Shown piece after piece: positions 1-7,706 of a DNA stretch of 37,975 nucleotides (the stretch's first letter is position 1; each line of letters begins with the position of its first letter). The position numbers and the translations under genes are program-made. The DNA is from Gammaproteobacteria bacterium. Its GTDB lineage: Bacteria; Pseudomonadota; Gammaproteobacteria; Steroidobacterales; Steroidobacteraceae. The stretch covers positions 8,133 through 46,107 of the forward strand of contig VEPJ01000075.1 in assembly GCA_012026925.1 (NCBI GenBank). Reading direction: 5' to 3'. The notes beneath the pieces were generated by a model that saw only the letters and a program-made list of their open reading frames with translations, had not been told where the DNA came from and did not search any database.

Positions 1-60
1 GTCGAACGCACCCGCGGCCGTCAGGTCGATGACGAGCGCAGGCGGGGGCGCGCGCGCCAC
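1..60 (-). CDS. Possible 5' end of an unidentified gene (partial, cut by window edge)
   Basis: On the minus strand a GTG at 60..58 opens a frame that stays open to the window edge for 20 codons, reading V-A-R-A-P-P-P-A-L-V-I-D-L-T-A-A-G-A-F-D. The start would lie just downstream of the CDGSH gene on the same strand, beyond a small hairpin. There is no good ribosome binding site, and 20 codons in GC-rich DNA is weak support, so this is a guess from position and the protein-like composition (the L-V-I-D-L stretch could be a beta strand). No function can be assigned. Confidence 0.2.
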   Translation of the reverse strand, partial: MARAPPPALVIDLTAAGAFD

Positions 61-63
61 GGC

Positions 64-80
64 CCGGGATGTGATCCCGG
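64..80. terminator. Small perfect hairpin after the CDGSH gene
   Basis: CCGGGAT-GTG-ATCCCGG forms a 7-bp perfect stem with a 3-nt loop, six bases beyond the stop codon of the CDGSH gene on the minus strand. There is no T-tract, so it could be a weak or Rho-assisted terminator, an mRNA 3' stabiliser, or chance. Confidence 0.3.
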
Positions 81-85
81 CGGCC

Positions 86-325
86 TCAGGGCTTCTTGTG
101 CGATCCGTCGCACAGCGGCGGGCCGGCCGTTCGCTTGCAGGCGCAGAACCAGGCCGTCTTCGATTCCGTCGCCACGTACTGGACGGGCGCCAGGCCCGAT
201 CCCTTGTGCGAACCGTCGCAGAACGGCTGCTTCGAGCTCCTGCCGCAGGCACACCACCAGTAAGTCCTGCCCGCCTCGACGTCCACCGGCATCGGTGCAC
301 GGCCAGCCAACACCGCCTCCGTCAT
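86..325 (-). CDS. Double CDGSH iron-sulfur domain protein
   Basis: Small soluble protein of 79 residues with two complete CDGSH iron-sulfur motifs, CACGRSSKQPFCDGSH and CACKRTAGPPLCDGSH, each giving the 3-Cys/1-His ligand set (C-x-C-x2-S/T-x3-P-x-C-D-G-S-H) for a [2Fe-2S] cluster. Tandem CDGSH proteins of this size are known in bacteria and are thought to act in electron transfer or iron/redox handling; the substrate here is unknown. The ORF track starts at 409, but the ATG at 325 (M-T-E-A-V) has AGGAG eight bases upstream and starts right before the family-like sequence, so I use it. It is transcribed divergently from the Kef-type antiporter gene with 73 bp between starts. Confidence 0.88.
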   Translation of the reverse strand: MTEAVLAGRAPMPVDVEAGRTYWWCACGRSSKQPFCDGSHKGSGLAPVQYVATESKTAWFCACKRTAGPPLCDGSHKKP

Positions 326-398
326 GTCACGCGCTCCTAGACAGCCCGTCGCCGGGTGAGGGAATGCTAGCATCGGGCAAGGTCGATAGTGAGCGGTG

Positions 399-2378
399 AT
401 GGCGGGCACGGTCCTTTCGCAAATCCTGATCCTGCTCGCGGGCTCGGTGCTGGTGCTGAGCCTGGTGCGGCGCTTCGCATTGCCGCCGATCCTCGGCTAC
501 CTCCTGGTGGGCATGCTGCTCGGGCCGCACGCGCTCGATCTCGCCTCCGATGCCGCGGCGGTCGCCCTCCTGGCCGAGATCGGCGTCGTGTTCCTCGTCT
601 TCACGCTCGGGCTCGAGTTTTCGCTCGCGCGGATGATCGCGATGAAGGCGGAGGTGCTGGGCGTGGGCGGCCTGCAGATGCTGCTAACGACGGCGCTGTT
701 CGCCGTCGCCGCATGGGCGGCCGGCATCGATCCCGCCGTGGCCATAGTCGTCGGCGGCGCACTGGCGATGTCGTCGACCGCCATCGTCCTGCGCCAGCTG
801 GGTGACCAGCTCGAGCTGAACCGCACGCACTCGCGGCTCGCGCTCGGCATCCTGCTCTTCCAGGACCTGGCGTTCGCCCCCCTGCTCGCCCTGGCGACGT
901 CGATCAGCGAGGCCGGCCAGGCGCTCGGCCCGGCCTGGGTCCTCGGCATGGCCGGGCGCGCGGTGGCTGCCCTGCTGGTCGTGCTCGTGCTCGGGCGATG
1001 GATCCTGCGGCCGCTGTTCCACGAGATCGCGCGGCACCAGAGCACCGAGACGTTCACGCTCACCGTGCTGTTCGTCGCGCTGGGCGGTGCCTGGGCCACC
1101 CACGGGCTCGGCCTCTCGATGGCGCTCGGCGCCTTCCTGGCCGGAATGCTGCTCGCGGAGACCGAGTTCAAGTACCAGACCGAGGCGGTCATCAAGCCGT
1201 TCCAGGACATCCTGCTCGGGCTGTTCTTCATCTCGGTCGGCATGCTGCTCGACCTGCGCCTGCTGCTCGCGCAGCTGCCGCTCGTGCTCGCGCTGCTGGC
1301 CGCGCTGCTCGTCGTGAAGGCGGCCGTGGTGCTCGCCGTCGTGCGCTGGTTCGTACCGAACACGCGCAAGGCGCTGCGCACGGGCATCGTCGTCTCGATG
1401 GGCGGCGAGTTCGGCTTCGCGCTGCTCACGCTGCTGCTCAAGGGACGCGTGGTGGACGCTGCGCTGGTCCAGCCACTGCTCACCGTCATCGCGCTCAGCC
1501 TGCTGCTCGGGCCCCTGCTCGTCCGCTACAACGGCCGCATCGCGGACCGTATCCAGCGGCGGCGCACCGTCGAGCCCTCCGAGGTCGCGCTGGAGACGGC
1601 CGCCACCCGGCAGCTTGCGGAGCGCGAGCACGTGATCATCTGCGGCTTCGGGCGCGTGGGACAGAACCTGGCGCGCGTCCTCGAACGCCGCGGCATCGAG
1701 TTCATCGCGCTCGACCTCGATCCTTTCCGGGTGCGCGACGCCCGGCAGGCCGGCGACCCCGTGGTCTACGGCGACGCCTCGGAACCGGAGGTACTGCGCG
1801 CGCTGGGGCTCGAGCACGCCAGCGCGCTGGTGGTCTCGTTCGACGACACCGCGACCGCGCTGCGCATCGTGCGGCGCGTGCGGCGGCTGCGGGCGGACCT
1901 GCCGGTGCTGGTACGGACCGAGGACGACTCGAGGCTCGACGCTCTGCAGGCAGCGGGCGCGACCGAGGTGATCCCGGAAACGTTCGAGACGAGCCTGTCG
2001 CTGGTCGCGCACGTGCTGCTCGTCCTCGACGTGCCGGCGCCCGAAGTGCTCGAGACGACCGAGGACATCCGGCACGACCGCTACGCGATACTGCGCAGCG
2101 TGTTCCGCAAGCGCGACGCGCGCCCCCTGGACGAAGCCCATGCGCTGCGCCAGCAGCTGCGCACGGTCGTGCTGCCCCCCGGGGCCTGGGCGGTGGGACA
2201 GTCGATCCGGGACCTCGGGCTGCACGAAGGCAAGGTCCTGGTGAACGCGATCCGCCGCGACGGCATCGTCGGTCGCAATCCCGACCCGGCGATGAAGCTG
2301 CGGGAGGGCGACGTGCTGATCCTCTGGGGCGTTCCCGAGGACCTCGAGCAGGAGGAGAGCAGGTTGCTGACGGGGTGA
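399..2378 (+). CDS. Kef-type monovalent cation:proton antiporter with TrkA-N and TrkA-C domains
   Basis: Inner-membrane CPA2-family antiporter of 659 residues. About the first 380 residues are a Na+/H+-exchanger-type membrane domain with many hydrophobic helices, beginning with the typical opening (FALPPILGYLLVGMLLGPHAL). From about residue 405 a Rossmann TrkA-N domain follows (HVIICGFGRVGQNLARVL, with the G-x-G-x-x-G NAD-binding loop), and the last ~85 residues are a TrkA-C domain ending in GDVLILWG. This order is that of KefB/KefC-like K+/H+ antiporters, where the RCK-like domain gates transport by nucleotide or glutathione adducts. GTG at 396 and ATG at 399 are both in frame; ATG is chosen and neither has a strong Shine-Dalgarno sequence. 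No KefF/KefG partner is adjacent. Substrate (K+ versus Na+) is inferred from the family. Confidence 0.9.
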   Translation: MAGTVLSQILILLAGSVLVLSLVRRFALPPILGYLLVGMLLGPHALDLASDAAAVALLAEIGVVFLVFTLGLEFSLARMIAMKAEVLGVGGLQMLLTTALFAVAAWAAGIDPAVAIVVGGALAMSSTAIVLRQLGDQLELNRTHSRLALGILLFQDLAFAPLLALATSISEAGQALGPAWVLGMAGRAVAALLVVLVLGRWILRPLFHEIARHQSTETFTLTVLFVALGGAWATHGLGLSMALGAFLAGMLLAETEFKYQTEAVIKPFQDILLGLFFISVGMLLDLRLLLAQLPLVLALLAALLVVKAAVVLAVVRWFVPNTRKALRTGIVVSMGGEFGFALLTLLLKGRVVDAALVQPLLTVIALSLLLGPLLVRYNGRIADRIQRRRTVEPSEVALETAATRQLAEREHVIICGFGRVGQNLARVLERRGIEFIALDLDPFRVRDARQAGDPVVYGDASEPEVLRALGLEHASALVVSFDDTATALRIVRRVRRLRADLPVLVRTEDDSRLDALQAAGATEVIPETFETSLSLVAHVLLVLDVPAPEVLETTEDIRHDRYAILRSVFRKRDARPLDEAHALRQQLRTVVLPPGAWAVGQSIRDLGLHEGKVLVNAIRRDGIVGRNPDPAMKLREGDVLILWGVPEDLEQEESRLLTG

Positions 2379-2395
2379 GGAGGGGAGCGGAGGGT

Positions 2396-2493
2396 GGTTA
2401 ACGGTTAGCGGCTAGCGGTTAGTAAGAGGCCGGCAATGCCGACCGGTGGACCTGCTTACCTTACTATCCGCTATCCGCTGATCACTGATCACC
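2396..2493. repeat. Heptad-repeat inverted repeat, copy 1 (between kef-type gene and purT)
   Basis: The left arm is four consecutive 7-bp units, GGTTAAC GGTTAGC GGCTAGC GGTTAGT, followed by AAG. The right arm, read on the opposite strand, is again heptads: GGTGATC AGTGATC AGCGGAT AGCGGAT AGTAAGG. The arms are imperfectly complementary and flank a central ~28 bp segment. The same architecture and nearly the same units recur at 10786-10875. The element starts 17 bp after the antiporter stop and ends 17 bp before the purT ATG, so its RNA would sit in the 3' end of one transcript or the leader of the next. Function unknown: REP-like repeat, MITE remnant or structured terminator are possible. Confidence 0.8.
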
Positions 2494-2510
2494 AATTCCG
2501 TTTCCCTCCC

Positions 2511-3701
2511 ATGTCCACCATCGGCACACCGCTTTCTCCCTCCGGCACGCGCCTGCTGATGCTCGGCGCCGGCGAACTCGGCAAGGAAGTCGTCATCGAG
2601 GCGCAACGCCTCGGCGTCGAGGTGGTCGCCGCAGATCGCTATCCCAACGCGCCGGCGATGCAGGTCGCGCACCGCTCGCACGTGCTCGACATGCTGGATC
2701 CGCAGGCACTGCGGGACCTCGTACTGCGCGAGCGGCCGTCGCTGGTCGTGCCGGAGATCGAGGCGATCGCGACGACCGCGCTGCTCGAACTCGAGCGCGA
2801 GGGATTCAGGGTGATCCCGACGGCGCGAGCCGCGCGACTCACGATGGATCGCGAGGGCATTCGCCGGCTCGCCGCGGAGGAGCTGGGGCTACGTACCTCG
2901 CCGTATCGCTTCGCGGACGACGAGGCGACCTACCGCGAGGCCGTCGCGGCGCTCGGGATGCCGTGCGTCGTGAAACCCGTGATGAGCTCGTCCGGCAAGG
3001 GGCAGAGCGTCGTGAAGAGCGCGGCCGACGTGCAGCACGCATGGGATTACGCGCAGAGGGGCGGCCGCGCCGGCGCCGGGCGCGTCATCGTCGAGGGGTT
3101 CATCCGCTTCGACTACGAGATCACCCTGCTCACCGTCCGGCACGCGGGCGGCACGAGCTTCTGCGACCCGATCGGGCACCTGCAGATCGACGGCGACTAC
3201 CGGGAGTCGTGGCAGCCGCAGGTCATGAGCGCCGCGGCGCTCGCGGAATCGCAACTCATCGCGCGGGCCATCACCGACGCCCTGGGCGGCGCCGGAATCT
3301 TCGGCGTCGAGCTCTTCGTATGCGGCGACGAAGTCTGGTTCAGCGAGGTCTCGCCGCGGCCGCACGACACCGGCCTCGTCACGCTCGTGTCGCAGGATCT
3401 CTCGGAGTTCGCGCTGCATGCGCGCGCGATCCTCGGCCTGCCGGTTCCGGCGCTTCGCCAGCTCGGGCCGTCGGCTTCCTGCGCGATCCTGCTCGAAGGG
3501 GAATCGGCCGACGTCCGCTTCCACGACGTCGAGCGCGCGCTCACCGAGCCCGGCACCCAGCTCAGGCTCTTCGGCAAGCCCGAAGTGCGCGGCAAGCGAC
3601 GGATGGGCGTCGCGCTCGCCAGTGACGCGACGATCGGCGCGGCACGCGAAAAGGCGCGCCGGGCGGCGGCTGCGATCGTCGCCGGAGCCGAGCTGCGCTG
3701 A
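2511..3701 (+). CDS. purT: Formate-dependent phosphoribosylglycinamide formyltransferase (GAR transformylase 2)
   Basis: ATP-grasp enzyme of de novo purine synthesis: it formylates GAR to FGAR using formate and ATP, independent of folate. The 396-residue product matches the usual ~390. The N-terminal part ([21 protein letters not shown], then VPEIEAIAT) is the PurT biotin-carboxylase-like fold; the ATP-grasp part includes [34 protein letters not shown] and the strongly conserved [13 protein letters not shown]. The ORF track starts at 2436 inside the repeat, but homology begins with the ATG at 2511. There is no clear Shine-Dalgarno sequence (TTTCCCTCCC precedes the ATG). It converges on the dps gene with four bases between stop codons. 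Confidence 0.95.
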   Translation: MSTIGTPLSPSGTRLLMLGAGELGKEVVIEAQRLGVEVVAADRYPNAPAMQVAHRSHVLDMLDPQALRDLVLRERPSLVVPEIEAIATTALLELEREGFRVIPTARAARLTMDREGIRRLAAEELGLRTSPYRFADDEATYREAVAALGMPCVVKPVMSSSGKGQSVVKSAADVQHAWDYAQRGGRAGAGRVIVEGFIRFDYEITLLTVRHAGGTSFCDPIGHLQIDGDYRESWQPQVMSAAALAESQLIARAITDALGGAGIFGVELFVCGDEVWFSEVSPRPHDTGLVTLVSQDLSEFALHARAILGLPVPALRQLGPSASCAILLEGESADVRFHDVERALTEPGTQLRLFGKPEVRGKRRMGVALASDATIGAAREKARRAAAAIVAGAELR

Positions 3702-3711
3702 ACAGTCAGCG
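3696..3711. terminator. Hairpin spanning both stop codons of purT and dps
   Basis: CGCTGA-ACAG-TCAGCG is a perfect 6-bp stem with a 4-nt loop. The TGA stop of purT lies in one arm and the reverse-complement TGA of the dps-family gene lies in the other. It may act in both directions as an mRNA end or weak terminator; there is no U-tract on either side. Confidence 0.35.
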
Positions 3712-4188
3712 ATCGGCCTGCAGGTGCGCCTCGAGCAGCCAGAGGCTCTTGTCCGCGGCGCGTGAGATGCCGGTGAAGAGGTCGCTCGAGTCCGCGTCAC
3801 CCGCCTTCGCCGCTTCGTCGATCGCCTTGCGCACGCCCTTGCCGAAGCGGGACAACCCGGCTGCGAGCGCGTCGAGGTGCGCACGCCCGTCCGCGATCTC
3901 GATCGGATAGGGGTCGAGGCGCGAGCGACCGGCGATCGCCTGGAGGGTCCCCTCCGCGATTCCACCGAGTGCGGCGATTCGTTCCGCCATCTCGTCCGAG
4001 TGGCCGCCCATCTCGCCGGCGATCCTGTCGAACAACTCGTGCAGTGCGATGAACGACGGTCCCTTCACGTTCCAGTGGGCCTGCTTGGCCTGCAGTTGCA
4101 GGTCGAGCGCGTCCGCGAGGCGTGCGTTCAGCAGGGCAATCATCTTTGCCCGCGTCTTCGCGGCCAGGTCGATTCTCGTGCTGTGCAT
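3706..4188 (-). CDS. dps: Dps-family DNA-protection / ferritin-like protein
   Basis: Ferritin-like dodecamer-forming protein of 160 residues that oxidises Fe2+ with peroxide and stores it, protecting DNA in stress. All four E. coli Dps ferroxidase ligands can be matched by alignment: His38 (in QAHWNVKG), His50 (FIALHELFD), Asp65 and Glu69 (HSDEMAER). It has only a short N-terminal tail and no lysine-rich extension, so DNA binding is not assured. The track ORF begins at 4476, but the ATG at 4188 (M-H-S-T-R-I-D) has AGGAG five bases upstream and fits family length; the upstream part is low-quality sequence. It converges with purT and is divergent from the TetR regulator across ~300 bp. In that gap I see only a small hairpin (CTGCCC-GACG-GGGCAG at 4386-4401) and no OxyR-like site I could defend. 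Confidence 0.92.
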   Translation of the reverse strand: MHSTRIDLAAKTRAKMIALLNARLADALDLQLQAKQAHWNVKGPSFIALHELFDRIAGEMGGHSDEMAERIAALGGIAEGTLQAIAGRSRLDPYPIEIADGRAHLDALAAGLSRFGKGVRKAIDEAAKAGDADSSDLFTGISRAADKSLWLLEAHLQADR

Positions 4189-4451
4189 GGCGTCTCCTGA
4201 TGGTCCGGGGGCCTTTGAGGCTGGGATTGCATTGTTCCCCCCGGAGCCCGGGCGGCCAACAGGACCCTTCGATGGGGCCGATACCCGCGGTCGATCAACT
4301 GGCAGCGCCTCGGGCGTGGCCGGCTCCGGCACGCGGCGCCGGCCTGCAAAACGCTTTTGATACATGAGGTTAGCCTGGCATGCATCTGCCCGACGGGGCA
4401 GCGCGAACAGTATGCCAGACAAAGTTTCAGAATCTGCACTGCTGTGCATAG

Positions 4452-4476
4452 ATTGACATAGTGTCAATCCTGACAC
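4452..4476 (+). promoter_or_regulatory. Overlapping palindromes, probable TetR operator of the efflux operon
   Basis: ATTGACA-TAG-TGTCAAT (4452-4468) is a perfect inverted repeat and overlaps a second one, GTGTCA-ATCC-TGACAC (4461-4476). A TTGACA -35-like hexamer is embedded in the first. The site ends 11 bp before the ATG of the TetR-family gene that heads the efflux operon, the usual place for an autoregulatory TetR operator. Three TGTCA half-sites in alternating orientation could bind two dimers. Assignment to this regulator is inference from position and symmetry. Confidence 0.7.
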
Positions 4477-4487
4477 ACGATTTGCGC

Positions 4488-5132
4488 ATGTCGTACATCG
4501 CCGAACGCCGACAGGAAGAGCGCGACCGCCGCCGCGCCGAAATCGTGGACGCTGCCGAGGCCCTTTACGCCGAGGCCGGCTGGGACTCCGTCACCATGGA
4601 CCAGGTCGCCCGGCGGGCCCGGCTCAGCCGCGCACTGGTCTACGTCTATTTCAAGGACAAGGCCGACCTGCACCTGGCGCTGGTCGAACGCGCGCTCGCC
4701 ACCCTGCGCGAGCGCTTCGAGGCCGCCCGTGCAGGCAAGGCGCGCGGCATCGACGAGATCGAGGCGATCGGCCGCGAGTACCTCGTCTACGCCCGCGAGT
4801 TGCCGCACTACTTCGACGCCTGCGCGCGCTACCAGTCGCACGCGTGCAGCGGCGCCGACGCCGAAGTGCCGGCGAACGAACTCGCCTGCATGGCGGCCGG
4901 TCATCACGTCCACGAAGTGCTGGTCGACTCGCTCAACCGCGGCGTCGCCGATGGCTCCATTCGCGCCGACCTCGGCAATCCCTACGTCACCGCACTCTCG
5001 CTCTGGGCCTTCTCGCACGGGGTCATCCAGATCCTGTCGAGCAAGGGAGGCCAGATCGAGCACGAGGGCGTGCCGGTGCAGCAGCTCCTCGACCACTCGA
5101 TGGCGCTGATCCTCGGCGCGCTGCAGGCCTGA
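4488..5132 (+). CDS. TetR/AcrR-family transcriptional regulator of the adjacent RND efflux operon
   Basis: 214-residue one-component repressor. The N-terminal helix-turn-helix is clear (RAEIVDAAEALYAEAG, then TMDQVARRARLSRALVYVYF, the canonical TetR recognition region); the rest is an alpha-helical ligand-binding domain of typical size. I take the ATG at 4488 (M-S-Y-I-A-E-R-R) rather than the GTG at 4461, which lies inside the operator palindrome. No Shine-Dalgarno sequence is visible, so a very short or leaderless transcript is possible. It is the first gene of the efflux operon (15 bp before the channel gene start), and the operator directly upstream implies autoregulation together with the pump. 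The inducer cannot be told from sequence. Confidence 0.92.
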   Translation: MSYIAERRQEERDRRRAEIVDAAEALYAEAGWDSVTMDQVARRARLSRALVYVYFKDKADLHLALVERALATLRERFEAARAGKARGIDEIEAIGREYLVYARELPHYFDACARYQSHACSGADAEVPANELACMAAGHHVHEVLVDSLNRGVADGSIRADLGNPYVTALSLWAFSHGVIQILSSKGGQIEHEGVPVQQLLDHSMALILGALQA

Positions 5133-5147
5133 TTGGAAGGGTTCGCC

Positions 5148-6647
5148 GTGGCCGCGCTTGCCTCACGTCGTCTTGCCCGCCGCGTCGGCTGCCTGGCCGT
5201 GATAACGGGCTCGCTGCTGGCCGTCTCCCCGCCCGCCGTGACGGCGGCCGCACCGGAGCCGACGATCGAGCCGGCCGGCACGGTCGAGGATGGCCTGCGA
5301 CAGGTGCTCGACGACGCACTCGTTGCGAATCTCGAGCTCAAGGCGGGCGCCGCGAGCGTGCAGCAGCGCGTCGCGGCGCTCGATCGCGCGCGCGCGCGTT
5401 ACCGGCCGGTGCTCGACTTCGACGCCCGCTACTCCGTGGCCGACGGCGGGCGCACGATCGACTTTCCGGTCGGCGACCTGCTGAATCCCGTCTATGCGAC
5501 GCTCGACGAACTGCTGGTGCAGTCGGGACAGCCGCCGCAGTTCCCGCGAGTCAAGAACGAGCAGATCCGGCTGCTTCTCCCGCAGGAGCAGAACACGCGC
5601 CTGGTCATGGCGCAGCCGCTCTACGAGCCCCGCATCGGTCCCGCCGTCGAGGCATCGCGCCAGGACCTGAACCGCGCGGCGGCCGACCTGTCGGGACTCC
5701 GCGCGCGCGTGGTCCGCGACACGAAGCAGGCCTACTACGAATGGCTCGCCGCGCAGCAGCAGTCGCTCGTGCTCGACGCCACGCTCGAGGTCGCGAGGTC
5801 GAACGTAGCTGCCACCGACAGCCTCTATCGCAACGGCAAGGTGACGCGCGACCTCGTGTACCGCGCCGAGGCCGACCTGCTCGAAGTCGAGCAGCAGCGC
5901 CTGGCCGTGTCGAGCCGCGTGAACATCGCGCGGAGCTACGTGAACCTGCTGCGCAACGTGCCACTGTCCTCGCCCGTGCCCGGCGCGACGATCGACGCCG
6001 CGACCGTCGAGCGTTTCCGCGTGCGTCTGCTGCAGCGGCTCGCGGGCCGCCGCCTGGAGGTGCCGCAGCTGCAGCAGGTGGCGACCGAACGGCGGGCGGA
6101 GCTCGAGAGCCTCGACGCCGCCATTGCCGCCAGCCTCGCGCAGCAGGATCTCGCGCGCGCGGCATTCAAGCCGACGCTCGGCGTCGGCGCCGAGGCCGGG
6201 ATCCAGGGCGAGGACTATGGGGTCGGCGCGGACGAGCGCTATGTCCTCGCCTCCGTCGTGCTGCGCTGGAACGCCTTCCGCGGCGGCGCCGACCAGGCCG
6301 CCCTCGCGGAGGCCAAGGCGGTGACCGACGAGCTGCGCGCGACGCGCGACCTCGCCGCGCAGCAGGTCCGCCTCGAAGTCCAGCGCGCCCTCGAGCTCTT
6401 CGCGGTCGCCGATGCCTCGCTCGAGACCGCCCAGAAGCGCTCCGACGCCGCCGAGGCGGCATTCCGAATCGCCACGAAGAAGCGCGACCTCGGGCAGATC
6501 AACCAGACCGACTTCATCGATGCGCGTCGCACGCTGACCGACGCGCAGCTGAACCTGAACCGCGTGCGGACCGAGTTCCTGGCGCGTCTCGCCGAGCTCG
6601 AGTTCGCGATCGGCGACTCCCGGACGACCGGGAAGGAGCTGTTGTGA
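5148..6647 (+). CDS. TolC-like outer-membrane efflux channel
   Basis: Outer-membrane factor of a tripartite efflux system, 499 residues, close to normal for TolC/OprM-like proteins. An Arg-rich N-terminus and hydrophobic stretch (CLAVITGSLLAVSPPAV) look like a Sec signal peptide. The mature part has the long coiled-coil helices expected for the periplasmic tunnel, in two similar halves, e.g. KQAYYEWLAAQQQSLVLDATLEVARSN and the late Q-I-N-Q-T-D-F-I-D-A-R-R-T-L-T-D segment near the C-terminus. There is no lipobox cysteine. The track uses TTG at 5133, but GTG at 5148 has GGAAGG seven bases upstream and is preferred. Its TGA overlaps the GTG of the next gene, indicating translational coupling. 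Confidence 0.9.
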   Translation: MAALASRRLARRVGCLAVITGSLLAVSPPAVTAAAPEPTIEPAGTVEDGLRQVLDDALVANLELKAGAASVQQRVAALDRARARYRPVLDFDARYSVADGGRTIDFPVGDLLNPVYATLDELLVQSGQPPQFPRVKNEQIRLLLPQEQNTRLVMAQPLYEPRIGPAVEASRQDLNRAAADLSGLRARVVRDTKQAYYEWLAAQQQSLVLDATLEVARSNVAATDSLYRNGKVTRDLVYRAEADLLEVEQQRLAVSSRVNIARSYVNLLRNVPLSSPVPGATIDAATVERFRVRLLQRLAGRRLEVPQLQQVATERRAELESLDAAIAASLAQQDLARAAFKPTLGVGAEAGIQGEDYGVGADERYVLASVVLRWNAFRGGADQAALAEAKAVTDELRATRDLAAQQVRLEVQRALELFAVADASLETAQKRSDAAEAAFRIATKKRDLGQINQTDFIDARRTLTDAQLNLNRVRTEFLARLAELEFAIGDSRTTGKELL

Positions 6648-7696
6648 ACCGCCTTGCGATTCTCCTCCTCGCGAGCTTTGCGCTCGCATCCTGCGGCAAG
6701 TCGCAGGCGCCCGGCCCCGCCCCGGCCGCGGCCACTCCCGTTCGCACGGCAATCGTCGAGAGCGTGGACGTGGGCAACGCGGTGCGCTCCGTCGGCGTGC
6801 TTGCGCCGCGCGACGAGTTCCGGCTGTCCTTCAAGGTCGGCGGCGTCATAGACAGCATCGCGGTGGATGCCGGCGACGCCGTCCGCAAGGGACAGGTGCT
6901 CGCGCTCATCAAGCGCGCGGAAGTGGATGCCGCGGTCGCGCAGGCGTCCGAAGCGACCGAGAAGGCACGCCGCGACCTCGAGCGCGGTCAACGGCTGCGC
7001 GCGGACGAGGTCGCCACGGAGGAGCAGGTACAGGACCTCACCACGGCCTACAACGTTGCGCGCGCAAACCTCGAGGCCGCGCGCTTCAACGCGCGCTTTG
7101 CACGCATCGAGGCGCCGGGGGACGGCGTCGTGCTGCAGAAGCTCGCCGAGGCAAACGAACTCGTGCAGGCTGGCCAGCCCGTCCTGGTCCTCGGCGGCAC
7201 GGGCGCGGGCTGGATCGTGCGCACGGCGCTTGCGGATCGCGACGCGGTGCGCGTCAACGTCGGCGACGTCGCGCGGGTTGCATTCGACGCCTTCCCCGGG
7301 CGCGAGTTCGCGGGCAAGGTGACTCGCGTCGGCTCGAGCGCCGACCCGTTGACGGGCACGTTCGAGGTCGAGATCGACGTGGCCCCGGATGGCGCGCGCT
7401 TCGTGCGGGGCCTCGTTGCCAAGGTGTCGCTCGACATCAGCGACGGCGACGCGGCTGGCATCCGCACCGTCGTGCCGGTAACCGCGATCGTCGAGGCAAA
7501 CGGCGCCGTCGCGACCGTGTACCTGCTGGATGCACAGGCCGGCGTCGCCCGGCGCAGGCAGGTCACCGTCGGGCCGCTCGTCGGCGATCGCGTGATCGTC
7601 ACCGCCGGCCTTGCGGCGGGGGACCGGGTGGTCACGGACGGCGCCGCCTGGCTCGCGGACGGCAAGCCCGTCCACGTCGTCGGGCAGCAGGGCTGA
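6644..7696 (+). CDS. RND efflux periplasmic adaptor (membrane fusion) lipoprotein
   Basis: 350-residue HlyD/AcrA-type adaptor joining the inner-membrane pump to the outer-membrane channel. The N-terminus is a lipoprotein signal (LAILLLASFALASC, lipidation at Cys17). Then follow a barrel-sandwich/lipoyl half-motif (FKVGGVIDSIAVDAGDAVRKGQVLA), a coiled-coil hairpin, the second lipoyl half (ARIEAPGDGVV), and beta-barrel and membrane-proximal domains ending in GDRVVTDGAAWLADGKPV. The GTG start overlaps the channel's TGA (GTGA) and has AAGGAG upstream; the track shows this gene only as the tail of a long spurious ORF starting at 4844. Part of the TetR-channel-adaptor-pump operon. Confidence 0.92.
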   Translation: MNRLAILLLASFALASCGKSQAPGPAPAAATPVRTAIVESVDVGNAVRSVGVLAPRDEFRLSFKVGGVIDSIAVDAGDAVRKGQVLALIKRAEVDAAVAQASEATEKARRDLERGQRLRADEVATEEQVQDLTTAYNVARANLEAARFNARFARIEAPGDGVVLQKLAEANELVQAGQPVLVLGGTGAGWIVRTALADRDAVRVNVGDVARVAFDAFPGREFAGKVTRVGSSADPLTGTFEVEIDVAPDGARFVRGLVAKVSLDISDGDAAGIRTVVPVTAIVEANGAVATVYLLDAQAGVARRRQVTVGPLVGDRVIVTAGLAAGDRVVTDGAAWLADGKPVHVVGQQG

Positions 7697-7706
7697 GGCC
7701 GCGGCC

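Noticed and set aside
684-2225. 513-aa ORF on the minus strand within the antiporter gene
   Set aside because: Composition (Arg, Gln, Glu, His-rich) is that of an antisense shadow of GC-rich coding DNA, and the plus-strand frame encodes a clear antiporter.
2396-2493. CRISPR array
   Set aside because: The repeats are 7-bp units arranged as an inverted repeat without spacers, and no cas genes are present.
4844-6643. Upstream 600 residues of the long ORF 4844..7696
   Set aside because: Arg/Ala-rich out-of-frame shadow of the TetR and TolC-like genes; only the portion from the GTG at 6644 is a real gene.
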